Assembly (NCBI GenBank): GCA_028280065.1
Contig: JANQMN010000147.1
Location: 1 to 39,992, forward strand
From: Hahella sp.
Lineage (GTDB): Bacteria > Pseudomonadota > Gammaproteobacteria > Pseudomonadales > Oleiphilaceae
Direction of reading: 5' to 3'
Length of the DNA stretch: 39,992 nt
Shown here: positions 1-6,840 of the stretch, in pieces
Layout of the letters: each line of letters opens with the position of its first letter
Numbering within the stretch: position 1 is the first letter of the stretch
Notes under the pieces: generated by a model
The model's database searches: none
What the model saw: the letters and a program-made list of their open reading frames with translations, nothing else
What the model was told of the DNA's origin: nothing
Translations under genes and position numbers: made by a program

Positions 1-1
1 C

Positions 2-130
2 ACGACTTCCCACACAGAAAGCCAGCGCTATTGGGGAACTATTGCCACACCAATGGCAACCGATCTCGGAAAGCAAGGCGTGATTACCGGACGCTTACAG
101 TCTTACTCGCCGGTTACTGATACTAAATAG
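2..130 (+). CDS. C-terminal tail of an unidentified protein (5' end outside window)
   Basis: An open frame enters from the left edge and runs 42 codons to a TAG at 128-130. The visible tail begins TTSHTESQRYWGT and ends YSPVTDTK. It has no stop for the whole visible length and has plausible amino-acid composition, but the fragment is too short to place in a family. No function is proposed. A 9-bp dyad follows the stop (148-180). It could be a chance open frame. Confidence 0.4.
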   Translation, partial: TTSHTESQRYWGTIATPMATDLGKQGVITGRLQSYSPVTDTK

Positions 131-147
131 AGAATTGACAAAACCAC

Positions 148-180
148 AGCTAAACGAGATGAGTACGACACCGTTTAGCT
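148..180. terminator. Stem-loop downstream of the left-edge CDS
   Basis: AGCTAAACG (148-156) and CGTTTAGCT (172-180) are perfect 9-bp inverted arms around a 15-nt loop, starting 18 nt after the TAG at 128-130. There is no T-run on either side, so this is not a canonical intrinsic terminator. It could be an mRNA 3' stabiliser or a binding site. Confidence 0.35.
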
Positions 181-319
181 AAATGACCAAAAAGGGCAGG
201 GGCATGCTATTCAAGCCGTGGAGAATTCTTTGGAGATAGTGAACTATTTGCAGAATGGGCGAGGGGAGCAGTGAATGTCGTTTACTTACCCTTCGTAAAC
301 GCATCATACGAAGATGTTG

Positions 320-366
320 TTTGACCCATCTGAATTATTCCAGTTCAACCATTCAAATGGGTCAAA
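320..366 (-). terminator. Stem-loop just 3' of the left SmoE-like gene
   Basis: TTTGACCCAT (320-329) and ATGGGTCAAA (357-366) form a perfect 10-bp inverted repeat with a 27-nt loop, ending 5 nt beyond the stop of the minus-strand SBP gene. The loop can pair further (CTGAA with TTCAA-type segments). The position fits transcript termination or 3' end protection, but no U-tract follows on the minus strand. A further 7-bp dyad, CGTTTAC/GTAAACG, lies at 279-301. Confidence 0.4.
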
Positions 367-371
367 GCAAA

Positions 372-1682
372 TCAATTATAATACCCGGCTTTTCTCATCC
401 TGCTTTCGGTACTTGATTGTGCGTTATCCAATGCTTTTGCGACAGTAATGTCACCTGCGAGTGCGTTAGAAAACAATTCCCCTACATTTGTTCCAATATC
501 TTGAAACTCTGGTATGGCAACAAACTGCACACCTATATATGGTTTTGGCCTCATCGTTGAATTTATTGGGTCCGCCGCAGCCATGGCGTTTAAGGTTATT
601 TCAGCAAATGGTGCGGTGGCTAGATATTCTTCAGTATATGTGGATGCTCTTGTACCAGGAGGAACATTTTTTATTCCGCTTGTGCTGGCAACGAGTGAAA
701 TATATTCCTTGGAGGTAGCCCACATCACGAATTTTTTTGCAGCTTCAATCGCATCTGAACTAGAAGGTATGGCTAACGCCCAAGTCCACAACCAACCGGA
801 CCCTTTTGCTGTTACTTCTTTTGGTGCCAAGGCAAATCCAACGTTATCCGCAATTTTGCTTTGAGATTTGTCGGTAATGAAAGACCCGGCTACCGATGCA
901 TCAACCCACATTGCACATTTACCCTCATTAAACAGTGCCAGATTTTCATTAAACCCATTTTTTTCAGCTTTGGGAGGACCATACTTCCCGAGTAGATTTA
1001 CATAGAATTTTAGAGCATTGTTCCATTCGGCTCCTTTAAACTCTGGTTTCCAGGATTCATCGAACCATCTAGCTCCGAACGAATTGCTAATTGTCGTGAT
1101 GAGTGCTACGTTTTCACCCCAGCCCGCCTTACCTCTCAGGCAGATACCATATTGTCCTTGGCCAGGATTGTTTAACTTGCTGGCAAATTCTTTCATCTGA
1201 CTCCAGGTAGGTTGTTCCGGCATTACCAATCCAGCTTTCGCAAACAAATCTTTGCGATAAAAGGTCACTGAACTTTCCGCATAGAAAGGCAATCCATAAA
1301 GATGACCTTCACTAATCAAACCGTCTCTGACAGGAGGGAATATATCAATTAATCCATATTCAACAGGAAGATTAGACAAAGGATGCAACCAACCGCGCTT
1401 ACCCCAGATAGGCGCCTCATACATGCCAATGGTCATTACATCAAAGGCCCCTCCTTTATTACTGATATCCTCTGTTAGTTTTTCTCTTAGGGTGTTCTCA
1501 TCCATCACAATCCATTCGAGTTTTATATCATGCATCTTCTCAAACTCATTAGATAGCGCTTGCATTCTTACCATATCGCTATTGTTGACTGTCCCTATAG
1601 TCACCTTTGTTGCTGAGTAAGCAGGTATAGAAATTCCGATCACGCTCAAAAGTATACCTACTATCTGATACTTGTACTTCAT
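372..1682 (-). CDS. ABC sugar/polyol substrate-binding protein, SmoE/MtlE-like (copy 1)
   Basis: Family-1 extracellular solute-binding protein, 436 aa, with a signal peptide (MKYKYQ, hydrophobic core, cleavage after about AYSA). The N-terminal lobe has TIGTVNNSDMVRMQ and FDVMTIGMYEAPIWG, the pattern I know from sorbitol/mannitol-binding SmoE proteins; the hinge region has ICLRGKAGWGEN. By family it binds a polyol or sugar in the periplasm and delivers it to a permease. No permease or ATPase gene is in view, so it is an orphan. It is divergent from, and clearly paralogous to, the gene at 2198. Its coding sequence is visibly richer in A/T than the paralog, suggesting a different history. The start has only a weak ribosome site (GGGCCGGATT before ATG). 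The fold assignment is firm; the ligand is inferred. Confidence 0.88.
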   Translation of the reverse strand: MKYKYQIVGILLSVIGISIPAYSATKVTIGTVNNSDMVRMQALSNEFEKMHDIKLEWIVMDENTLREKLTEDISNKGGAFDVMTIGMYEAPIWGKRGWLHPLSNLPVEYGLIDIFPPVRDGLISEGHLYGLPFYAESSVTFYRKDLFAKAGLVMPEQPTWSQMKEFASKLNNPGQGQYGICLRGKAGWGENVALITTISNSFGARWFDESWKPEFKGAEWNNALKFYVNLLGKYGPPKAEKNGFNENLALFNEGKCAMWVDASVAGSFITDKSQSKIADNVGFALAPKEVTAKGSGWLWTWALAIPSSSDAIEAAKKFVMWATSKEYISLVASTSGIKNVPPGTRASTYTEEYLATAPFAEITLNAMAAADPINSTMRPKPYIGVQFVAIPEFQDIGTNVGELFSNALAGDITVAKALDNAQSSTESRMRKAGYYN

Positions 1683-2197
1683 AATCCGGCCCTATAGTTA
1701 GATTTTGTAAACAGAGTAAAACCACCGTGGTAGTTTCCCACGCCTCAAATATTGTCCTCATCCTGCCTAGCATTGAAAAATACTGGATAGACCAGATTTT
1801 GATACTTTTTTGCCAAGAAAGCTTCGAACAATAGGGAATAACGTCTGAATTGATGGCGGATTGTTTTCTAGAGGGACTTTATGGAACTTCCAATCTTGCC
1901 CACTAACTAGGTGAAAGGTCAATTTTGGCAAGCCAAAATAGCCGGTTATTTGATAGTGATTTTGTAATGGTCATTAGACGACACAAATTAACTATGTATG
2001 TGAGGAGCCGCATGGTCGAAGACTGCAAAATATTGGGCTGGCAAATTAGTACAGATCAGGTGCGATACAGTATTAGACCTACTGACAAAGAGCTTATTAA
2101 TATGGTTGATAGGGAAAAACTAATGGAACTTAAAGAGGACTGCCAGGAATTCCGAAGGATGCCGAGCTGTAAAACGTAGTACAAAAGAGAAATCCGA
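1683..2197. other. Divergent intergenic region between the two SmoE-like genes
   Basis: About 515 bp that must carry the promoters of both binding-protein genes. It contains CCACCGTGG, a short palindrome near 1721-1729 upstream of the minus-strand gene, and one weak open frame (1925-2179, listed separately). No repeat, RNA gene or convincing -35/-10 pair was recognised. Confidence 0.4.
1925..2179 (+). CDS. Small hypothetical protein, doubtful
   Basis: An 84-codon frame from a TTG, with in-frame ATGs at 1967 and 1994. It ends 18 nt before the second SBP gene on the same strand. The product is hydrophilic and basic/acidic mixed (ISTDQVRYSIRPTDKEL in the middle), with no signal peptide, membrane segment or recognised domain. 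No good ribosome site precedes any start. It could be a real leader gene, a decayed gene tail, or chance. Confidence 0.25.
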   Translation: MASQNSRLFDSDFVMVIRRHKLTMYVRSRMVEDCKILGWQISTDQVRYSIRPTDKELINMVDREKLMELKEDCQEFRRMPSCKT

Positions 2198-3565
2198 ATG
2201 AATATCGCCATAGCCTTAAGAAAGATCTGCAATACCCTGCTTGCCACCCTCCTGTTGTCGACCGTTGTTTCCGCCTCCGCTGTGACCCTGACCATAGGGT
2301 CGGTAAATAACGGCGATATGGTGAAGATGAAAGAGTTATCGAAAGCTTTTCTCAAGGAGAATCCCGATATTCAGCTCCGATGGAAGTTCCTCAAGGAAGG
2401 CGTTCTCAGACAGCAGCTAACCCATCAAATTGGCAGGGGTAAAGGTGATTTTGATGTCATTACCATCGGTATGTATGAGGCACCGATCTGGGGCCGCAAC
2501 CAGTGGTTGGTTCCGATGGAGCGCTTGCCTTCAAACTATGATGTAAACGATATCTTTCCGAGTATCCGTAGTGGGCTGTCGTATAACGGCAGTCTGTATG
2601 CGCTACCCTTCTATGGGGAGAGTTCCATCACCTATTTCCGAAAAGATCTGTTCGACCGGGCGGGACTGAGCATGCCGATTGCGCCGACCTGGGATGAGAT
2701 AGAGTCGTTTGCTGAACGGCTGCATAACCCGGCGATGAGTATCTATGGTATTTGCTTGCGAGGCAAAGCGGGCTGGGGCGAAAACATGGCACTGCTAACC
2801 ACCATCGCAAACGGTTATGGTGGTCGCTGGTTTAATGAGCAATGGGAGTCACAACTTGAAACGAGTGAATGGTATCTGGCCCTGGAGAAGTACAGTCGCT
2901 TGCTGTCCGAGTATGGACCGCCGAATGCTCATCGTAATGGCTATAATGAAAACCTGGAGTTGTTCCGGGCAGGGCAGTGCGCCATGTGGGTGGATGCCAC
3001 GGTAGCGGGGAGCTATCTGGTGGACAAGGAGAGCAGCAAAGTGGCTTCGAGCGTTGGGTTTGCGTTGGCACCCGCCCAAAAGACCAGAAAAGGAAGTTCC
3101 TGGCTATGGGCTTGGGCGCTAGCGGTACCGGCGATTTCGGACGCGGTTCCGGAGGCGGTCCGGTTTGTGACCTGGGCCACCTCCAAGGGCTATTTAAATC
3201 TCGTGGAAGAGGAATACGGCCTGGTACACATCCCACCTGGCACCCGTCTTTCCACTTACCGTAATCCGGGGTATCAACGAGCGGCACCCTTTGCCAAAAT
3301 CACGTATGACGCGATACTGAATTCGGATCCGGAAGATTCCACCTTGTTGCCAACCCCTTATACGGGGATTCAATTTGTGCCAATCAAGAGTTTTCAAATA
3401 ATGGCGGGCACCATGGGTAAGCATGTATCGAAGGTATTGACCGGCAAGCAAAGTGTAGGTACAGCGTTGCAAAAGTCGCACGAATTTACCCGTGCGCTGA
3501 TGAGCATCGACACCATGTTGAAAGAACGCCGGGCGAGGAAACGACTGCTATTAACTGACATTTAA
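2198..3565 (+). CDS. ABC sugar/polyol substrate-binding protein, SmoE/MtlE-like (copy 2)
   Basis: Periplasmic solute-binding protein of 455 aa with an N-terminal signal sequence (basic start, then LLATLLLSTVV, cleavage near SAVT). It shares long stretches with the 372-1682 product: TIGSVNNGDMVKM, FDVITIGMYEAPIWGR, GICLRGKAGWGENMALLTTI and QCAMWVDATVAGSY. It therefore belongs to the sorbitol/mannitol-binding SmoE group. The ATG follows AAAAGAGAAATCCGA. It differs from its paralog by a basic C-terminal extension (KERRARKRLLL). No transport partners are adjacent. It may work with a distant MalFGK-type system or act as a ligand sensor; both are inferences. Confidence 0.9.
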   Translation: MNIAIALRKICNTLLATLLLSTVVSASAVTLTIGSVNNGDMVKMKELSKAFLKENPDIQLRWKFLKEGVLRQQLTHQIGRGKGDFDVITIGMYEAPIWGRNQWLVPMERLPSNYDVNDIFPSIRSGLSYNGSLYALPFYGESSITYFRKDLFDRAGLSMPIAPTWDEIESFAERLHNPAMSIYGICLRGKAGWGENMALLTTIANGYGGRWFNEQWESQLETSEWYLALEKYSRLLSEYGPPNAHRNGYNENLELFRAGQCAMWVDATVAGSYLVDKESSKVASSVGFALAPAQKTRKGSSWLWAWALAVPAISDAVPEAVRFVTWATSKGYLNLVEEEYGLVHIPPGTRLSTYRNPGYQRAAPFAKITYDAILNSDPEDSTLLPTPYTGIQFVPIKSFQIMAGTMGKHVSKVLTGKQSVGTALQKSHEFTRALMSIDTMLKERRARKRLLLTDI

Positions 3566-4147
3566 GAATTCCTTTTCAGTGTTTATTGTTTCTGCATCAA
3601 TTTTCGCTTTCGTAGGTATTAAACAACCTCCAATGTGGACATTTAGCCATATGAAACCGAAAAATAAACAGAGCAAAGCTGCCTTAGTATCCCTCTCACT
3701 TCAGAAACAACAAATAAGTCTTGAGCTTGTTCTGAATTGAAAAAGTAAGTTTTCTCATCGTCGCTTGCGAGATGGTAGCAGCTTAAGAGATTGAACTTTA
3801 CTATATTGCAAAATAGTACTGAGTAAAGGCATCAGGGTATTAGATTTAGTTTGAAAATCTGTGAGTAAATACCTGTGGATTGTTAAGGAATTGTTACCTT
3901 AGCAAATCTTTTATTTTGTCTTAGCCAGGGATGGCATTTTCAGTTTGATACAAATAATTGGTTTAATATTAAAACTGGAGTTTAGAGTTTCAGCATTGAA
4001 GTTAGGAGCAGAGTGGTCTGGTACCATAAACCAAGTCGAATTAACCAGTTTTATAGATCAAGCCGGAGTCATGAAACAACGCCGACGAGGGAGCATTAGC
4101 TCTAAACTCTAGTTTCGAATGACAGTCCGAAAAAAAGCAGAACGAAG
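3566..4147. other. Non-coding region with a large inverted repeat
   Basis: About 580 bp of A/T-rich sequence between the second SBP gene and tRNA-Arg. No convincing gene was seen; a 35-codon frame at 3633-3740 lacks a ribosome site. The notable structure is the long inverted repeat at 3972-4115, given separately. Confidence 0.5.
3972..4115. repeat. 144-bp element bounded by 16-bp inverted repeats
   Basis: AAACTGGAGTTTAGAG (3972-3987) is the reverse complement of CTCTAAACTCTAGTTT (4100-4115) with one mismatch, enclosing 112 bp without an ORF. The size and terminal-repeat arrangement resemble a small non-autonomous (MITE-like) element next to a tRNA gene. No target-site duplication is obvious. 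Alternatively it is a large transcript hairpin. Confidence 0.4.
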
Positions 4148-4224
<77 letters not shown>

Positions 4225-4242
4225 GTGAAGAAGTATTAGCGG

Positions 4243-4259
4243 GTGAAGCGGTGCTTCAC
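4243..4259. other. Short perfect hairpin between tRNA-Arg and the tRNA fragment
   Basis: GTGAAGC (4243-4249), loop GGT, GCTTCAC (4253-4259). In a minus-strand transcript this would form a 7-bp stem between the tRNA fragment and the intact tRNA. It could be a processing or folding element of the precursor. Its function is inferred only. Confidence 0.3.
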
Positions 4260-4274
4260 TTAATCCGTCTCCGC

Positions 4275-4293
4275 CCAACTGAGCTAAAGGCGT
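4275..4293 (-). pseudogene. Truncated tRNA 5' fragment (acceptor and D-arm only)
   Basis: The minus strand reads CGCCTTTAGCTCAGTTGG, matching the first ~19 nt of the neighbouring tRNA-Arg except one base (C to T) and the missing first G. Even the base context before it (TCACG) is shared with the intact gene. The sequence then diverges (GCGGAGACGG), with no anticodon or T-arm. This is a relic of a second tRNA gene or a duplication/recombination scar; it is not functional as a tRNA. Confidence 0.6.
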
Positions 4294-4450
4294 GATCTCA
4301 ATCCATAAGATTAGACAGGCCGCATAGTTTAATCTTCCGATCCCATCTTGGCTAGTTCTACTGCTAATTTTTTCTTGCTCTCAAATGTCGCCTTTTCTCC
4401 GTAGCTGTTACACTGAACGTTTAACAATTGCGAGCTTTGGAGAACCCTGT

Positions 4451-5797
4451 ATGGATTTGAGTGCGTTTAAAGCCTATGACATTCGTGGTCGTGTGCCGGA
4501 CCAGCTTAATGTGGACATTGCTGAGCGCATTGGGCGTGCTTACGTGGAAGTTACCGGTGCGAAAAAGATCATAGTCGGCTATGACATTCGTCTTTCGAGT
4601 CCGGAGTTGGCTGATGCGCTTTGTAAGGGGCTGATGGCCGCGGGTGCGGATGTCTATGATATCGGCATGGGCGGCACGGAGCAGGTCTATTTTGCGACAT
4701 TCCACTACAAAATGGACGGTGGAATCATGGTTACAGCAAGTCATAACCCCCAGGATTACAACGGAATGAAGTTGGTGGGGAAGGATTCCCGGCCGATTAG
4801 TTCGGATAATGGATTGTTGGAAATTAAGAATCGCGTGCCTGGGGAGTTTGAGGATGCCGAGCTTAAAGGCAGTCGGCAAAAGCTCGATACAATCGCTGAC
4901 TATCGGCAACACCTGTTGGGCTATGTCGATTCGGCTGCCTTGAAACCAATGAAGATTGTGGTGAATGCAGGAAATGGCGGGGCCGGCTTGGTGATTGATC
5001 AGCTTGAGTACAGTTTACCCTTTGAGTTTATCAAAGTGCATCATGCTCCCGATGGCACTTTTCCCTTCGGCGTACCGAATCCTTTATTACCCGAAAACCG
5101 CGAGAGTACCCGGCAAGCGGTGCTGGAAAACGATGCCGCCATGGGAATCGCCTGGGACGGCGACTTTGACCGCTGCTTCTTCTTCGATGAAACCGGCCGC
5201 TTTATCGAAGGCTACTATATTGTTGGTTTGTTGGCTGAGCAGTTTTTGCTTAACCTGCCAGGCGCAAAAATCATCCATGATCCTCGGCTGACCTGGAACA
5301 CGATCGATATTGTTTCCAAAGGCGGAGGGAAACCCATTCAAAGTAAAACGGGGCACGCCTTTATCAAGCAGATAATGCGCGATGAAGACGCCGTTTATGG
5401 CGGCGAAATGAGTGCCCATCACTATTTCAGGGATTTCGCTTACTGCGACTCGGGTATGATTCCCTGGTTAATGGTGGCGGAAATGGTGAGCCGCACGGGT
5501 AAGAGCCTTTCTAGTTTAATCGATGAAAGGATGGGCTTATATCCTGCGAGCGGTGAAATAAACCGACGCCTGACGGATGCCGGAAAAGTGCTGGCTACGA
5601 TTGAAGCTGAGTACGCTGAAAAGGCCGTGGCGATCAATCATATCGATGGTGTGAGTATCGAATATCCCGACTGGCGATTTAACTTGCGTATGTCGAATAC
5701 GGAGCCCCTGGTCAGACTCAATGTCGAAGCAAGGGGAGATGAAGCCCTTATGCGGAGCAAAACAGAAGAACTCCTGAAAAGGATTGACAGTATCTGA
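4451..5797 (+). CDS. cpsG: Phosphomannomutase, CpsG/ManB type
   Basis: Interconverts mannose-6-phosphate and mannose-1-phosphate in the cytosol, feeding GDP-mannose for surface polysaccharide. The protein follows E. coli CpsG along its length: FKAYDIRG at the N-terminus, the phosphoserine loop TASHNP (Ser about residue 97), the metal loop DGDFDRC (about 236-242), then GGEMSAHHYFRDFAYCDSGM and the phosphate-binding SNTEPLVRLNVE. From this ATG the length is 448 aa, usual for the family. An upstream in-frame ATG at 4385 would add 22 residues unlike the family, while this ATG has GGAG 8 nt ahead. It stands alone, convergent with the membrane-protein gene after it. Confidence in the family is very high. 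PGM side activity (algC-like) cannot be excluded. Confidence 0.96.
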   Translation: MDLSAFKAYDIRGRVPDQLNVDIAERIGRAYVEVTGAKKIIVGYDIRLSSPELADALCKGLMAAGADVYDIGMGGTEQVYFATFHYKMDGGIMVTASHNPQDYNGMKLVGKDSRPISSDNGLLEIKNRVPGEFEDAELKGSRQKLDTIADYRQHLLGYVDSAALKPMKIVVNAGNGGAGLVIDQLEYSLPFEFIKVHHAPDGTFPFGVPNPLLPENRESTRQAVLENDAAMGIAWDGDFDRCFFFDETGRFIEGYYIVGLLAEQFLLNLPGAKIIHDPRLTWNTIDIVSKGGGKPIQSKTGHAFIKQIMRDEDAVYGGEMSAHHYFRDFAYCDSGMIPWLMVAEMVSRTGKSLSSLIDERMGLYPASGEINRRLTDAGKVLATIEAEYAEKAVAINHIDGVSIEYPDWRFNLRMSNTEPLVRLNVEARGDEALMRSKTEELLKRIDSI

Positions 5798-5805
5798 TCC
5801 ATTTT

Positions 5806-6135
5806 TTACTGGCTGAGGGTGTTTGTAGCTTGCCACGCCTGGATCAGGGCAAACACCCAACTCGCATAAAGGGTCAGGATGAGAAGGTAAACGAATAGTT
5901 TCTGTGTCGAATTGCCGGATTGCTTGTCAGTGCTTTCAACCCAACGGATATATAGGTTGGCGGAAAAACCTGAGATCACCAGAAAGCTTGCGATTATTGG
6001 TACCAGCCAAAAAAGCGCAGGTGGTGGCGCGCCGCCAAAAAGTTGCTTCACTGTGAGCATGCTGCCAATGAGAACCGCGAGAGCAATAAACTCGACAATA
6101 AGAATTTGTTTTCGGTATTTATGGAGCCGTAGCAA
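5806..6135 (-). CDS. Small inner-membrane protein, function unknown
   Basis: 109 aa with three hydrophobic segments (about 12-29, 41-61 and 83-103), so probably a three-helix inner-membrane protein. A glycine/proline-rich turn, FGGAPPPA, lies between helices 1 and 2. The start is a TTG with AGAGGA about 8 nt upstream; the first ATG (residue 27) would cut helix 1. It is convergent with cpsG (8-nt gap) and divergent from cytochrome c5. No named family recognised. Confidence 0.6.
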   Translation of the reverse strand: MLRLHKYRKQILIVEFIALAVLIGSMLTVKQLFGGAPPPALFWLVPIIASFLVISGFSANLYIRWVESTDKQSGNSTQKLFVYLLILTLYASWVFALIQAWQATNTLSQ

Positions 6136-6255
6136 CTTAGGTGTCCTCTAAAACTTTTAGCCGGTCATTAATTTACCCGAGCTGATAATGGTAACCTATT
6201 GTTTTGTTGTCAAATATCATAGTTCGTCAAGGTATCTTCCCGGAAACTGCCCCGC

Positions 6256-6288
6256 TGCTTTTTATTTGGACGGCAATGCCGTTATAAT
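6256..6288 (+). promoter_or_regulatory. Candidate sigma-70 promoter for cytochrome c5
   Basis: A perfect TATAAT box lies at 6283-6288, 42 nt before the cytochrome start. The -35 match is poor: TTTATT at 6261-6266 with a 16-nt spacer is the best placed. Only the -10 is convincing. Confidence 0.45.
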
Positions 6289-6330
6289 GCGCCCCACTAA
6301 TAATTTATAAACTGTTGATGAGGTTGATGG

Positions 6331-6783
6331 GTGAAAACAACATTTGGAACAGCTATGCATAAGTTACTCATGCTTCTAGTAACGACAGCGACTTTGTTGA
6401 CCGCAGCCAGTGTATGGTCTTTGAGCCCCGGAGAACAACGTATTGTTGACCGTATCAAAGCGGTGGGAAGTGTTTGCCTGGAAGGCGAAGAATGTGAAGG
6501 GGCTTCGACCGCCGCTGCCGCGCCTGTGGCTAGTGGACCACGCACTGCGGACGAGATTTACAGTACAAAATGCTTTGCCTGTCATGACACAGGAGCTGCG
6601 GGTGCACCGAAAACAGGCGATGTTGCCGGCTGGACGGCGCGGCTCGATGACAAAGGTATGGAAACAATTATCGCCAACGCAATTAACGGGATTGGCGGTA
6701 TGCCGCCCAAAGGAACCTGTGGCGACTGCAGTGATGAAGAGATTACTATCACTGTCGAGCTAATGATCGAACGCAGCAAATAA
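6331..6783 (+). CDS. Cytochrome c5 family monohaem protein
   Basis: Periplasmic electron carrier, 150 aa. A signal segment (residues ~10-30, LLMLLVTTATLLTAASV) precedes an N-terminal spacer and the haem motif CFACH (C81, C84, H85). The sixth ligand is M124 in GGMPPKG. The extra cysteine pair C130/C133 (GTCGDCSDEE) is the disulfide typical of cytochrome c5. The GTG at 6331 is preceded by ATGAGG; ATG 6355 is a possible shorter start that keeps the signal peptide. It is followed by a hairpin and convergent rep, an arrangement like the cytochrome c5 / rep neighbourhood of pseudomonads. The redox partner is unknown. Confidence 0.92.
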   Translation: MKTTFGTAMHKLLMLLVTTATLLTAASVWSLSPGEQRIVDRIKAVGSVCLEGEECEGASTAAAAPVASGPRTADEIYSTKCFACHDTGAAGAPKTGDVAGWTARLDDKGMETIIANAINGIGGMPPKGTCGDCSDEEITITVELMIERSK

Positions 6784-6813
6784 CCGTTGCTTCAATCTGG
6801 CATCCCATTAGAA

Positions 6814-6840
6814 TAGCCAAGGCCGGCACGGCCTTGGCTA
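6814..6840. terminator. 12-bp perfect hairpin between cytochrome c5 and rep
   Basis: TAGCCAAGGCCG (6814-6825), loop GCA, CGGCCTTGGCTA (6829-6840): a very stable stem between convergent genes. The rep stop codon (TAG, read from 6840 to 6838) is inside the stem. There is no clear T-run, so it may act as a bidirectional transcript end or barrier rather than a textbook terminator. Confidence 0.6.

Noticed and set aside
3633-3740. 35-codon plus-strand frame in the gap before tRNA-Arg
   Set aside because: No Shine-Dalgarno, no hydrophobic or domain pattern; expected by chance in A/T-rich DNA.
4329-4427. 32-codon minus-strand frame ending KLAVELAKMGSED upstream of cpsG
   Set aside because: Composition looks gene-like and it could be a decayed gene tail beside the tRNA fragment, but it has only a TTG start, no ribosome site and is too short to support.
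4421-4912. 163-codon minus-strand frame inside cpsG
   Set aside because: It is opposite the conserved TASHNP region of cpsG and has no ribosome site or known motif.
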